Both the position numbers and the translations under genes were made by a program. A DNA stretch of 13,444 nucleotides from the NCBI GenBank assembly GCA_028708005.1, contig JAQVZV010000008.1, positions 1 through 13,444 of the forward strand. Direction: 5' to 3'. Within the stretch, counting starts at the first letter, position 1. The number at the start of each line of letters is the position of its first letter. The notes under the pieces were generated by a model. That model had not been told where the DNA came from, did not search any database, and saw only the letters and a list, made by a program, of their open reading frames with translations. Source of the stretch: Bacilli bacterium. GTDB lineage: Bacteria > Bacillota_I > Bacilli_A > RF39 > UBA660. Of this stretch, positions 6,672 to 13,318 are shown piece after piece.

Positions 6672-7418
6672 ATGGTAAGTATAAAAAGCAAACGAGAGAT
6701 TGAATTAATGAAGAAAGCAGGACATATCGTTTATCAAACACATCAATATTTAAAGCAATATTTAAAACCAGGAATCACCACTCGTAAGCTCAATCAATTG
6801 GCTGAAGATTACATTATAAGTCATGGAGCAACCCCATCATTCAAAGACTTTAATGGTTATCCAGCCGCTATCTGTACATCAATAAATGAAGAAGTAGTAC
6901 ATGGTATACCTAGTAACTATAAACTAAAAAATGGTGATATTATATCAATTGATATAGGGGCATGTTATAAAGGTTATCATGGAGATTCGGCATGGTCTTA
7001 CGGCATTGGTAATATTAGTGAAAAGCAAAAATACTTACTAAAACATACTGAAGAAGCCTTATTTGAAGGCTTGAGACAAGTTAAACCTGGTAATCATATA
7101 GGGGATATAGGATATGCTATTGAACAATATGCATTAAAACATAATTTGGGTGTTATCAGAGAATTGATTGGTCATGGTGTTGGCAACAGCATTCATGAAG
7201 ACCCAGATGTGCCAAATTATGGTAAACAACATACAGGGCTTATGCTTAAAGAAGGTATGACAATTGCAATTGAACCTATGCTTAATTTAGGGACGAGGGA
7301 AGTTGTAATGTTAGATGATGATTGGACAATTGTGACAAAAGATGGAAAACCATCTGCGCACTTCGAACATACCGTTTTAGTTACTAAAGATGGATATCTT
7401 ATATTAACAGGAGAGTGA
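6672..7418 (+). CDS. map: Methionine aminopeptidase, type I
   Basis: This cytosolic metalloprotease (248 aa) removes the initiator Met from nascent proteins. The five metal ligands of the pita-bread fold are all present: D94 and D105 (in SIDIGA and GYHGDSAW), H168 (GHGVG), E201 (IEPM) and E232 (HFEHT). The substrate-site H77 lies in VHGIP. The size matches B. subtilis Map (248), with no N-terminal extension, which defines type I. The ATG directly follows the adk stop (TAAATG) with only a weak GGTGG before it, suggesting translational coupling. It ends in TGA. Map usually follows adk in this operon. Confidence 0.97.
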   Translation: MVSIKSKREIELMKKAGHIVYQTHQYLKQYLKPGITTRKLNQLAEDYIISHGATPSFKDFNGYPAAICTSINEEVVHGIPSNYKLKNGDIISIDIGACYKGYHGDSAWSYGIGNISEKQKYLLKHTEEALFEGLRQVKPGNHIGDIGYAIEQYALKHNLGVIRELIGHGVGNSIHEDPDVPNYGKQHTGLMLKEGMTIAIEPMLNLGTREVVMLDDDWTIVTKDGKPSAHFEHTVLVTKDGYLILTGE

Positions 7419-7422
7419 AAAA

Positions 7423-7638
7423 ATGACTGATAAAAATATCATTGAGGTTGATGGAAAAGTAATAGAATTATTAAAGGGTGGCATATTTAAAGTTGAATTA
7501 CCAAATAAACATACCGTAATAGCTCACGTTTCTGGTAAAATCCGAATGAACTACATACGCATTTTACCAGGTGATACGGTTACAATTGAAATATCACCTC
7601 TTGATTTAACACGTGGGCGCATAATTTATAGAAAATAG
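7423..7638 (+). CDS. infA: Translation initiation factor IF-1
   Basis: IF-1 (71 aa) is a single S1/OB-fold domain protein that occupies the ribosomal A site during initiation. The sequence has the family core: IIEVDGKVIELLKGGIFKVEL, HTVIAHVSGKIRMNYIRILPGD and the ending LTRGRIIYRK. Length is one residue short of the usual 72, with the change at the N-terminus. GGAGAG (7410-7415), overlapping the end of map, is the ribosome binding site. It is followed 13 bases later by rpmJ, as in Bacillus and Mollicutes. Confidence 0.97.
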   Translation: MTDKNIIEVDGKVIELLKGGIFKVELPNKHTVIAHVSGKIRMNYIRILPGDTVTIEISPLDLTRGRIIYRK

Positions 7639-7651
7639 AGGAGGTTGTACT

Positions 7652-7765
7652 ATGAAAGTAGCACCATCAGTAAAAAAAATATGTCCTAAATGCAAAATAA
7701 TTAAACGTAAGGGAAAAGTAATTATTATTTGTGAAAATCCAAAACACAAACAAAGACAAGGTTAG
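7652..7765 (+). CDS. rpmJ: 50S ribosomal protein L36, zinc-binding type
   Basis: L36 (37 aa) is the smallest large-subunit protein, bound near the L7/L12 stalk base and helix 89-91 of 23S rRNA. Translation from the ATG at 7652 gives MKVAPSVKKICPKCKIIKRK, then GKVIIICENPKHKQRQG and TAG. The zinc ligands C11, C14, C27 and H32 of the C+ form are all present. GAGGAGG (7638-7644) precedes the start, overlapping the infA stop. The gene fills the space between infA and rpsM exactly as expected. Fifth residue Pro preceded by Ala (KVAPS) differs slightly from the usual KVRPS. Confidence 0.97.
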   Translation: MKVAPSVKKICPKCKIIKRKGKVIIICENPKHKQRQG

Positions 7766-7771
7766 GAGGTG
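7764..7771 (+). promoter_or_regulatory. Shine-Dalgarno site of rpsM overlapping rpmJ stop
   Basis: AGGAGGTG, an almost perfect match to the 16S rRNA 3' end, lies 4 bases before the ATG at 7776. This supports that codon as the rpsM start; an in-frame ATG at 7731 lies within rpmJ and would add 15 residues not found in S13. Confidence 0.75.
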
Positions 7772-7775
7772 TCAA

Positions 7776-8147
7776 ATGGCACGTATTAAAGGAGTAGACT
7801 TACCAAACGATAAAAGAATAGAAATAGCTCTTACTTATATTCATGGTATTGGAAGAAGTCTATCAAATCAAATATTAAAAGATGCAAAGGTCGACATTAA
7901 TAAAAGAGCAAAGGATCTTGACGAAGATGAAGTAACTCGTATTCGTGATGAAGTGTCTAAACATTTAGTAGAAGGTGATTTAAGACGCGAAGTTAATATG
8001 AATATTAAAACAAAGATGGAAATAGGAAATTACGAAGGTATACGTCATCGTAGAGGATTGCCAGTAAGAGGCCAAAGTACAAAGTCTAATGCAAAAACGC
8101 GTAAAGGTCGCGGTAGAGTTGTTGCTAATAAGAAGAAAGCAGCTTAA
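7776..8147 (+). CDS. rpsM: 30S ribosomal protein S13
   Basis: S13 (123 aa) sits at the top of the 30S head, forms intersubunit bridges with L5 and its C-terminal tail contacts P-site tRNA. The start MARIKGVDLPNDKRIEIALTY is typical, the helix-two-turn-helix region includes YIHGIGRSLSNQIL, and the signature GIRHRRGLPVRGQ lies at about 88-100, followed by TKSNAKTRKGRGR and a basic tail ending in NKKKAA. All family landmarks are intact and length is normal. Confidence 0.98.
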   Translation: MARIKGVDLPNDKRIEIALTYIHGIGRSLSNQILKDAKVDINKRAKDLDEDEVTRIRDEVSKHLVEGDLRREVNMNIKTKMEIGNYEGIRHRRGLPVRGQSTKSNAKTRKGRGRVVANKKKAA

Positions 8148-8171
8148 AAAAATATGAAGGAGGTTATATAA

Positions 8172-8555
8172 ATGGCATATAAACCAAGAAAACGTAAAAT
8201 AAAAAAGAATATACCAGAAGGATATGCTCATATTCACTCAACTCAAAATAATACCGTTGTTACAATCACTGATAAAGACGGAAACACCATTAGTTGGTCT
8301 TCATCAGGAACAGTTGGTTTTAAAGGCTCAAAAAAAGATACGCCTTTTGCTGCTGGTATGGCAGCTGAAGCTGCTGCTAAAGTAGCCATGGAAGCTGGTA
8401 TGCGTAAGGTAGAAGTTTTTGTAAAAGGATTGGGACCTGCTCGTGAGACGGCTATGAGACAATTACAAGCAACAGGATTGGAGATAACAGTTATTAATGA
8501 TATTACTCCAGTTCCACATAATGGATGTCGTCCACCGAAACGTCCTCGTAACTAA
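8172..8555 (+). CDS. rpsK: 30S ribosomal protein S11
   Basis: S11 (127 aa) lies on the 30S platform and contributes to E-site and mRNA exit-channel structure. The basic N-terminus KPRKRKIKKN and the body IHSTQNNTVVTITD, SSGTVGFKGSKKDTPFAA and VKGLGPARETAMRQL are the family core. The conserved ending PHNGCRPPKRPRN occupies 115-127; its Asn-Gly is the site where isoaspartate is known to form in E. coli S11. GAAGGAGG precedes the ATG. Nothing unusual. Confidence 0.98.
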   Translation: MAYKPRKRKIKKNIPEGYAHIHSTQNNTVVTITDKDGNTISWSSSGTVGFKGSKKDTPFAAGMAAEAAAKVAMEAGMRKVEVFVKGLGPARETAMRQLQATGLEITVINDITPVPHNGCRPPKRPRN

Positions 8556-8560
8556 AAGAA

Positions 8561-8570
8561 AAGGAGTGAT
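8561..8570 (+). promoter_or_regulatory. Shine-Dalgarno site choosing the GTG start of rpoA
   Basis: AAGGAGTGAT pairs well with the 16S rRNA 3' end and lies 5 bases from the GTG at 8576. It favours this GTG over the internal TTG at 8663, which is where homology to other alpha subunits begins but which has only a weak, distant GAGG before it. Confidence 0.65.
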
Positions 8571-8575
8571 TTATA

Positions 8576-9607
8576 GTGGCAAATAAAGTAACTGATGTTA
8601 CAAACAACACTAATTTAAAGGTCGCAGTTAGCCTTGAATATGATGAGGCAAATGATAGTAGTTTGATTTATGAAAAATCACAATATACAATAACCGAATA
8701 TATAGAAAACAATTTCTATGGAAAGTTTGAATTAGAACCACTTGAAAGAGGATTTGGCACAACTCTAGGGAATGCTCTTAGAAGAGTTATGTTATCTTCA
8801 TTACCTGGCGATGCTATCAGATCAGTACACATTGATGGCGTTATGCATGAATTCCAAACACTTGAAGGCGTCATTGAAGATGCAACAGCAATTATTCTTA
8901 ATTTAAAAAGAGTAGTTGTAAGAAAGAACTGTGATGAAGATGTCACCATTAAAGTTAGTGCTAGTGGAGAAGGTGTTCTTACTGCAGGAACATTACAACG
9001 TTCTCCTGATATTGAAATTATCAATCCCGATCAAGAAATATTAACTTTAGCTAAAGGCGGTAAAGTTGATATGGAACTTGTTGTAGGTAGAGGTAGGGGT
9101 TATGTTAGGGCAGAAGAAAATAAGAGATTCTTATCAAATAAGATTGGTGTTATAGCAATAGATTCATTATATTCACCAATTGAAAGAGTCAATTATGAAG
9201 TTGAAGATGCTCGTGTAGGACAAGATGATAGTTATGATAAATTAGTACTACAAGTTTGGACTAACGGAGCTGTTTTACCACAAGAAGCAGTAAAAGAAGC
9301 AGCTAGTATTTTAATAACTCAATTAGATAGATTAGATGATCCGGAATTTACAGACGCAATTAAAAATTTAATGAAGAAGAGTACTGATGATCCTAGACAA
9401 AAAGCATTAGAAATGCCAATTGAAGAATTAGAATTATCTGTAAGAGCTTATAATTGCTTAAGAAGAGCTGCAATTTATACTGTTCAAGATTTAATCAATA
9501 AAACCGAAAATGAAATGCGTAAAATTAGAAATTTAGGTAAAATTTCATTAGAAGAAGTTACTAATAAAGTAAAAGAACTAGGCTTAAGTTTTAAAATTGA
9601 AGATTAG
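8576..9607 (+). CDS. rpoA: DNA-directed RNA polymerase subunit alpha
   Basis: The alpha subunit (343 aa) dimerises to seed RNA polymerase assembly, and its C-terminal domain contacts UP elements and activators. The N-terminal domain contains YGKFELEPLERGFGTTLGNALRR from about residue 48; the C-terminal domain has LSVRAYNCLRR with R290, N293 and C294, and NLGKISL at about 319-325, the helix-hairpin-helix DNA-binding surface. The start is GTG. Homology to B. subtilis alpha (314 aa) begins only near residue 30, so there is an N-terminal extension of about 29 polar, Asn/Asp/Thr-rich residues (MANKVTDVTNNTN at its start). The interdomain linker is of ordinary length. Identity is certain; whether the extension is translated is less so. 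Confidence 0.96.
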   Translation: MANKVTDVTNNTNLKVAVSLEYDEANDSSLIYEKSQYTITEYIENNFYGKFELEPLERGFGTTLGNALRRVMLSSLPGDAIRSVHIDGVMHEFQTLEGVIEDATAIILNLKRVVVRKNCDEDVTIKVSASGEGVLTAGTLQRSPDIEIINPDQEILTLAKGGKVDMELVVGRGRGYVRAEENKRFLSNKIGVIAIDSLYSPIERVNYEVEDARVGQDDSYDKLVLQVWTNGAVLPQEAVKEAASILITQLDRLDDPEFTDAIKNLMKKSTDDPRQKALEMPIEELELSVRAYNCLRRAAIYTVQDLINKTENEMRKIRNLGKISLEEVTNKVKELGLSFKIED

Positions 9608-9621
9608 TAAGGAGGGATATT

Positions 9622-9966
9622 ATGGCTTATCGTAAATTAGGTAGAGATAGTAAACATCGTTCTTCGATGCTTGCCAATTTAACAATAGATTTAATAAATC
9701 ACGAAAGTATCAAAACAACAGAAGAAAGAGCTAAAGAAGTCCGCAAAATGTTTGATAAGATGATATCATATGGTAAGGATGGTAGCTTAGTAGCAAGACG
9801 TAAGGCCATTGCTTTCTTACATAATGATAGTGAAGTTGTAAAAAAAGTATTTGATGACTTGGCTAAACGTTATGAAAACAGAAATGGTGGTTATACTAGA
9901 ATACTAAAATTAGAAGAAAGACAAGGCGACGATGCTTTAATGGTCATTCTTAAATTAGTAGATTAA
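9622..9966 (+). CDS. rplQ: 50S ribosomal protein L17
   Basis: L17 (114 aa) binds 23S rRNA around the tunnel exit. The start MAYRKLGRDSKHRSSMLANL and the following IKTTEERAKEVRKMFDKMI are family hallmarks. The C-terminal NRNGGYTRILKLEERQGD and ALMVILKLVD are typical. AAGGAGGG precedes the ATG. It is the last gene of the ribosomal block and is followed within 10 bases by an intrinsic terminator. Length is normal for Firmicutes (about 113-120). Confidence 0.98.
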   Translation: MAYRKLGRDSKHRSSMLANLTIDLINHESIKTTEERAKEVRKMFDKMISYGKDGSLVARRKAIAFLHNDSEVVKKVFDDLAKRYENRNGGYTRILKLEERQGDDALMVILKLVD

Positions 9967-9975
9967 AATTATAAT

Positions 9976-10004
9976 AAGGGTAGACATAAATGTTTACCTT
10001 TTTT
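9976..10004 (+). terminator. Intrinsic terminator after rplQ
   Basis: Bases 9976-9987 (AAGGGTAGACAT) can pair with 9990-10001 (ATGTTTACCTTT) in a 12-bp stem with two G-U pairs, although the innermost pairs probably open to a larger loop. The right arm runs into a T tract ending at 10004. This closes the long ribosomal transcript; no comparable structure is visible between 1 and 9966. Confidence 0.8.
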
Positions 10005-10031
10005 ATTTAAAAACAGGTGTTATCAATCATC

Positions 10032-10060
10032 TTTAATCATTACAGCATATGTGTTATACT
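10032..10060 (+). promoter_or_regulatory. Extended -10 promoter of the SDR gene
   Basis: TATACT at 10055-10060 is preceded by TG and one base (10052-10054), an extended -10 element. The best-spaced -35 (TTTAAT, 10032-10037, 17-base spacer) matches only three of six consensus bases, so the extended -10 would do most of the work. Predicted transcription start near 10067 gives a very short leader before the ATG at 10080. Confidence 0.6.
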
Positions 10061-10079
10061 AGCAGTAGAGGTGAATTGG

Positions 10080-10838
10080 ATGAAAGCACTAGTTACAGGG
10101 GCTTCTAGTGGCATAGGCCGTGATATAGCAAAGTATTTAAGCAAGATGGGATGTGACCTTATTTTAGTTGCCAGGGATAAAAAAGGACTACAAAAAGTGG
10201 CGTCAGAAATTAAAACCAAAACACGGGTTATTGCGATGGATTTAAGTGAACCAAGTAATTGTATGAAACTTTATAAAATGGTAAAAAAAGATGATGTTAG
10301 TATATTAGTTAACAATGCTGGCTTTGGAACATTCGGTCGTTTTACGGATACTGACTTAGAAAGGGAATTAAAGATGATTGATACTAATATTAAGGCTGTT
10401 CATATTTTAACAAAACTTTTTGTTAAGGATATGAAATCTAAAAATCGAGGTTATATTCTAAATGTTTCATCATCAGCAGCCTTTCAAGTCGGTCCTTTGA
10501 TGGCAAGTTATTATGCTACAAAGGCTTACATTTTAAAGCTTACGACTGCTCTTAATGAGGAATTACGTAGAGATAATTCTGATGTAGTTGTTGCAACCTT
10601 ATGTCCAGGTCCAGTCAAAACCAATTTTAATAAAGTTGCTAATGTAGAGTTTGAACTCAAATCTTTATCAAGTGACTATGTCGCTAAATATGGTATTGAT
10701 AATATGTTTAAAAAGAAAATGATTATTATTCCGGGTTTTTATATGAAGATGTTATATTTTCTTAGTCGTTTTGTACCAACTAAGCAAGTATTAAAAATTG
10801 TATATAATATTCAACGCCGTAAGAGAAAAGAACTATAA
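10080..10838 (+). CDS. Short-chain dehydrogenase/reductase (SDR) family protein
   Basis: This classical SDR (252 aa) has an N-terminal Rossmann fold for NAD(P)H. TGASSGIG is at 6-13, an Arg follows strand two (VAR, R32) in a position often linked with NADP(H) preference, D54 lies in MDLS, NNAG is at 78-81, and the catalytic set S131, Y144 and K148 (YYATK) is complete, with PGPVKTNF after it. The substrate is not predictable. The C-terminal 40 residues are hydrophobic then strongly basic (ending RRKRKEL) and might touch membrane; this is inference. The start at 10080 follows AGAGGTG (10067-10073); an in-frame ATG at 10017 lies upstream of the promoter and was not chosen. It has its own promoter and terminators on both sides, so it is probably a single-gene unit separating rplQ from the ECF genes. 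Confidence 0.9.
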   Translation: MKALVTGASSGIGRDIAKYLSKMGCDLILVARDKKGLQKVASEIKTKTRVIAMDLSEPSNCMKLYKMVKKDDVSILVNNAGFGTFGRFTDTDLERELKMIDTNIKAVHILTKLFVKDMKSKNRGYILNVSSSAAFQVGPLMASYYATKAYILKLTTALNEELRRDNSDVVVATLCPGPVKTNFNKVANVEFELKSLSSDYVAKYGIDNMFKKKMIIIPGFYMKMLYFLSRFVPTKQVLKIVYNIQRRKRKEL

Positions 10839-10848
10839 TAATTATAAA

Positions 10849-10882
10849 AAACAGAATATTAGCATCTTCTGTTTCCTTTTTT
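10849..10882 (+). terminator. Intrinsic terminator after the SDR gene
   Basis: AAACAGAA (10849-10856) pairs perfectly with TTCTGTTT (10867-10874) around a 10-base loop, followed by CC and six T (10877-10882). The A-run before the left arm would give a T-run on the other strand, so it could work in both directions, although no minus-strand gene is present. Confidence 0.75.
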
Positions 10883-10900
10883 ATTCATCTTTAGTATAAT
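10872..10900 (+). promoter_or_regulatory. Promoter of the ecfA1-ecfA2-ecfT-truA operon
   Basis: A perfect TATAAT lies at 10895-10900. The -35 position at 17-base spacing (TTTCCT, 10872-10877) is weak and overlaps the right arm and T-run of the preceding terminator. Transcription would begin near 10907, about 20 bases before the ATG at 10928, which leaves no space for a riboswitch. GGGGTGG at 10917-10923 is the ribosome binding site. Confidence 0.6.
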
Positions 10901-10927
10901 AGAGACTAGTATTTATGGGGTGGTTTT

Positions 10928-11737
10928 ATGAGTGACATTATTAGAATTAACAACTTATCATTTCGTTATCATAATAAGTTTGTCTTTGAAAAGCTAGACT
11001 TAAGTATACGTGACGGTGAATGGCTAGCTATTGTTGGGCCAAACGGTAGTGGTAAATCAACATTGGTTAAAATAATTGTTGGTTTATTAAAATTTGATGG
11101 TACCCTTATAATTGATAATATGCCTTTATCAACATATAATATTCCTCATATTAGGAAGCAAATAGGAGTCGTCTTTGAAAATGCAGATGATTATTTTATA
11201 GGTGAAACAGTAGCTGATGATCTCGCCTTTGCTTTGGAGAATTTAGCTTACAGTCCAAATGAAATAGAACATATGGTTTTAGATATTGCAAATACTTTCA
11301 AGATAAATGATATTTTAGATAAAGATCCTCATTTTTTAAGCGGTGGTCAAAAGCAACGCGTAGCCTTAGCAGCAGCACTTGTAACTAATCCTAAAATTTT
11401 AATAATTGATGATGCTTTAGCAATGATTGATGAAAATGAAAAAGAAGAAATTTTAGAAATTTTAGATAAATTACATCGAGATAGAAATTTAACTATTATA
11501 ACAATAACACATAATCTTGCAGAAACTTATAAGGCAGATAGAATGATTGTAATAAATAATGGTAAGCTTATAATTGAAGGACCAGTTAAAGCTGTATTAC
11601 AAGAAGACAAAATCTTCAATCGAATAGGAATTGAAATACCCTTTATGGTTGATTTATCAATAAAGTTACAACTATATGGATTAATTGATCATATAATTTT
11701 AGATATGAATGAGATGGTGAATACATTATGGAAATAA
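10928..11737 (+). CDS. ecfA1: ECF transporter ATPase EcfA1, with altered Walker B and Q-loop
   Basis: This cytosolic ATP-binding subunit (269 aa) forms a heterodimer with EcfA2, docks on EcfT, and energises vitamin or micronutrient uptake through S-components. Walker A GPNGSGKST is at 37-45, signature LSGGQKQR at 137-144, D-loop D168 and switch H195 (THN). Two key positions depart from consensus: the Q-loop Gln is Glu (E84 in VVFENADDYF) and the Walker B catalytic Glu is Asp (D162 in LIIDDALAMID). Both changes are plain in the codons (GAA and GAT). The C-terminal GIEIPFMVDLSIKL segment is typical of EcfA1. It heads the operon and overlaps ecfA2 by 10 bases. The A1 label rests on gene order and motif style. 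Confidence 0.92.
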   Translation: MSDIIRINNLSFRYHNKFVFEKLDLSIRDGEWLAIVGPNGSGKSTLVKIIVGLLKFDGTLIIDNMPLSTYNIPHIRKQIGVVFENADDYFIGETVADDLAFALENLAYSPNEIEHMVLDIANTFKINDILDKDPHFLSGGQKQRVALAAALVTNPKILIIDDALAMIDENEKEEILEILDKLHRDRNLTIITITHNLAETYKADRMIVINNGKLIIEGPVKAVLQEDKIFNRIGIEIPFMVDLSIKLQLYGLIDHIILDMNEMVNTLWK

Positions 11738-12576
11738 GAATTAATAATGTTACTCATATTTATAATGAACATACTTTATTTGAGGAAACAGCTTTAGAAG
11801 ATGTTAATCTCAGTTTAGATGAGAAAGGCATTATTGGAATAATTGGTAAATCTGGTAGTGGCAAATCAACTTTAATTCAACTCTTAAACGCTTTAATTGT
11901 TCCTAGTTATGGTAACGTTGAAATAGCAGATTTTGATATTAAGAAAAACATGAAAGTAAAAAACATAAATGATTTAAGACGTAAAGTTGGTTTGGTATTT
12001 CAATTTCCAGAAGAACAATTTTTCAATCCAACTGTCAGAGAAGAAGTGTCATTTGCACTTAAGTATTTTAGATATAAAAATGATAGAATACATAAACAAG
12101 TATCAGAAGCATTGACAATGGTAGGGTTGAATGATAGCTATTTAGAACGCAATGTTTTTGAACTTAGTAGTGGTGAACAACGAATGATTGCCATCGCATC
12201 AGTTATGGTCTTTAACCCTAAAATTATTATTTTAGATGAACCAACCGCTGGTTTAGATTATAGAAACAAGAAGAAATTTATGAATCTTGCTCGAAGATTA
12301 AGAGACAGGTATAATAAAACAGTAATTATAGTTACTCATGATGTTGATATGCTTAATGTTATCGCTGATCATATAGTTGCTTTAGATAATGGGAAAATAG
12401 TATTAAGTGGGTCTAAGAATGAAGTGTTTAAAAATGCAACCTTATTGCATAAACATGGATTAAGGGTACCTAAGATAGTGGAATTTACAGGAAAAGTAAT
12501 AACTGAAAAAGGAGTTATACTAGGTCGTCATACAGACGTAAAAGATTTAATAAAGGATATATATCGCAATGTTTAA
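11728..12576 (+). CDS. ecfA2: ECF transporter ATPase EcfA2
   Basis: This second ATPase (282 aa) of the ECF module pairs with EcfA1. Walker A GKSGSGKST is at 40-48, the Q-loop Gln is Q92 (VFQFPEEQFF), Walker B IIILDEPTAGLD has D170 and the catalytic E171, and switch His is H204 (THD). The signature reads LSSGEQR (146-152) instead of LSGGQ, so the third and fifth positions differ. With canonical Walker A/B here and a divergent signature, it complements EcfA1, which has the reverse pattern. The ATG lies within the last 10 bases of ecfA1 and the stop overlaps ecfT by 8 bases, so the three subunits are likely made by coupled translation. The N-terminal segment IRINNVTHIYNEHT is typical. Confidence 0.93.
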   Translation: MEIRINNVTHIYNEHTLFEETALEDVNLSLDEKGIIGIIGKSGSGKSTLIQLLNALIVPSYGNVEIADFDIKKNMKVKNINDLRRKVGLVFQFPEEQFFNPTVREEVSFALKYFRYKNDRIHKQVSEALTMVGLNDSYLERNVFELSSGEQRMIAIASVMVFNPKIIILDEPTAGLDYRNKKKFMNLARRLRDRYNKTVIIVTHDVDMLNVIADHIVALDNGKIVLSGSKNEVFKNATLLHKHGLRVPKIVEFTGKVITEKGVILGRHTDVKDLIKDIYRNV

Positions 12577-13318
12577 TATAATGATTGGTAAGTATATTCC
12601 ACTTAATTCTAAAATCCATCAAATGAATCCCATTAGTAAAATCATCTGCTTATTACTATTTTTAATATTATTAATGTTTGATAGCACCATCATGCTAGCC
12701 CTTTTAAGCATCTTAACGATATTGGTTATATCATTTTCACAGATACCATTTAAGGTATACTTAAGAAGCATTAAGGCCTTAAAAGTATTAATTGTCTTTT
12801 TATTCCTAATAACATTAATTTTTAATGGTTCTTGGTATCAAATGATAACATCACTTATTAAAATTATCTTAGGTATTTTGTATACTATGGTTTTGACTTA
12901 TACAACATCTAAAAGTGAAATAACTTATGGTTTAGAAAATGTCTTTAGTCCTTTATCAGTATTTAAATTACCTGTCAAACAAATGTCTTTATCATTAACC
13001 CTCGCTTTACGTTTTATACCTAATATTTTTGAACAGACAGATAAGATTATGAAGTCTCAGGCTAGTAGGGGAATAGATTTTAGACATTCAAATGTAAAAG
13101 GGAAAGTGATTGCTATTTCCTCAATGATCGTACCAATGTTTATTTTGTCTACTAGAAAAGCTGATATGGTTGCAGATATAATGGAGGTTAGGTTGTATCG
13201 CGGTGATATTAAAAGAACCACTTATCGTCATCATAAATGGAGTCACTTTGATGAGAACATGATACTCCTTCATTTAGGACTTTTAATCTATAATATAATA
13301 AGGATGGTTACTGTATGA
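12569..13318 (+). CDS. ecfT: ECF transporter transmembrane coupling protein EcfT
   Basis: EcfT (249 aa) is the membrane scaffold linking the two ATPases to exchangeable substrate-binding S-components. Several hydrophobic segments are visible (about 25-37, 40-58, 70-86, 94-112 and a C-terminal one near 230-247), and the N-terminus IGKYIPLNSKIHQMNPISKI matches the family. Two long cytoplasmic coupling helices normally carry Ala-Arg-Gly motifs; here they are SRG at 166-168 (SQASRGIDF) and VRL at 207-209 (IMEVRLYRG), so Arg is kept but flanking residues have drifted. LALRFIPNIFEQTDKIM before motif one is highly conserved. No S-component gene is adjacent, fitting a shared (group II) module. It ends in TGA overlapping the truA ATG. 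Confidence 0.94.
   Translation: MFNIMIGKYIPLNSKIHQMNPISKIICLLLFLILLMFDSTIMLALLSILTILVISFSQIPFKVYLRSIKALKVLIVFLFLITLIFNGSWYQMITSLIKIILGILYTMVLTYTTSKSEITYGLENVFSPLSVFKLPVKQMSLSLTLALRFIPNIFEQTDKIMKSQASRGIDFRHSNVKGKVIAISSMIVPMFILSTRKADMVADIMEVRLYRGDIKRTTYRHHKWSHFDENMILLHLGLLIYNIIRMVTV

Noticed and set aside
8716..9024. 102-codon open frame on the minus strand within rpoA
   Set aside because: It lies wholly inside a conserved gene, has no recognisable protein family or ribosome binding site, and is a shadow of rpoA codon usage. Similar minus-strand frames at 238-492, 1759-1989, 2077-2286, 2713-2916, 3154-3354, 4030-4293 and 7980-8237 were rejected for the same reason.
10901..10927. Riboswitch in front of the ECF operon
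   Set aside because: The predicted leader is only about 20 bases long, too short for any known aptamer.
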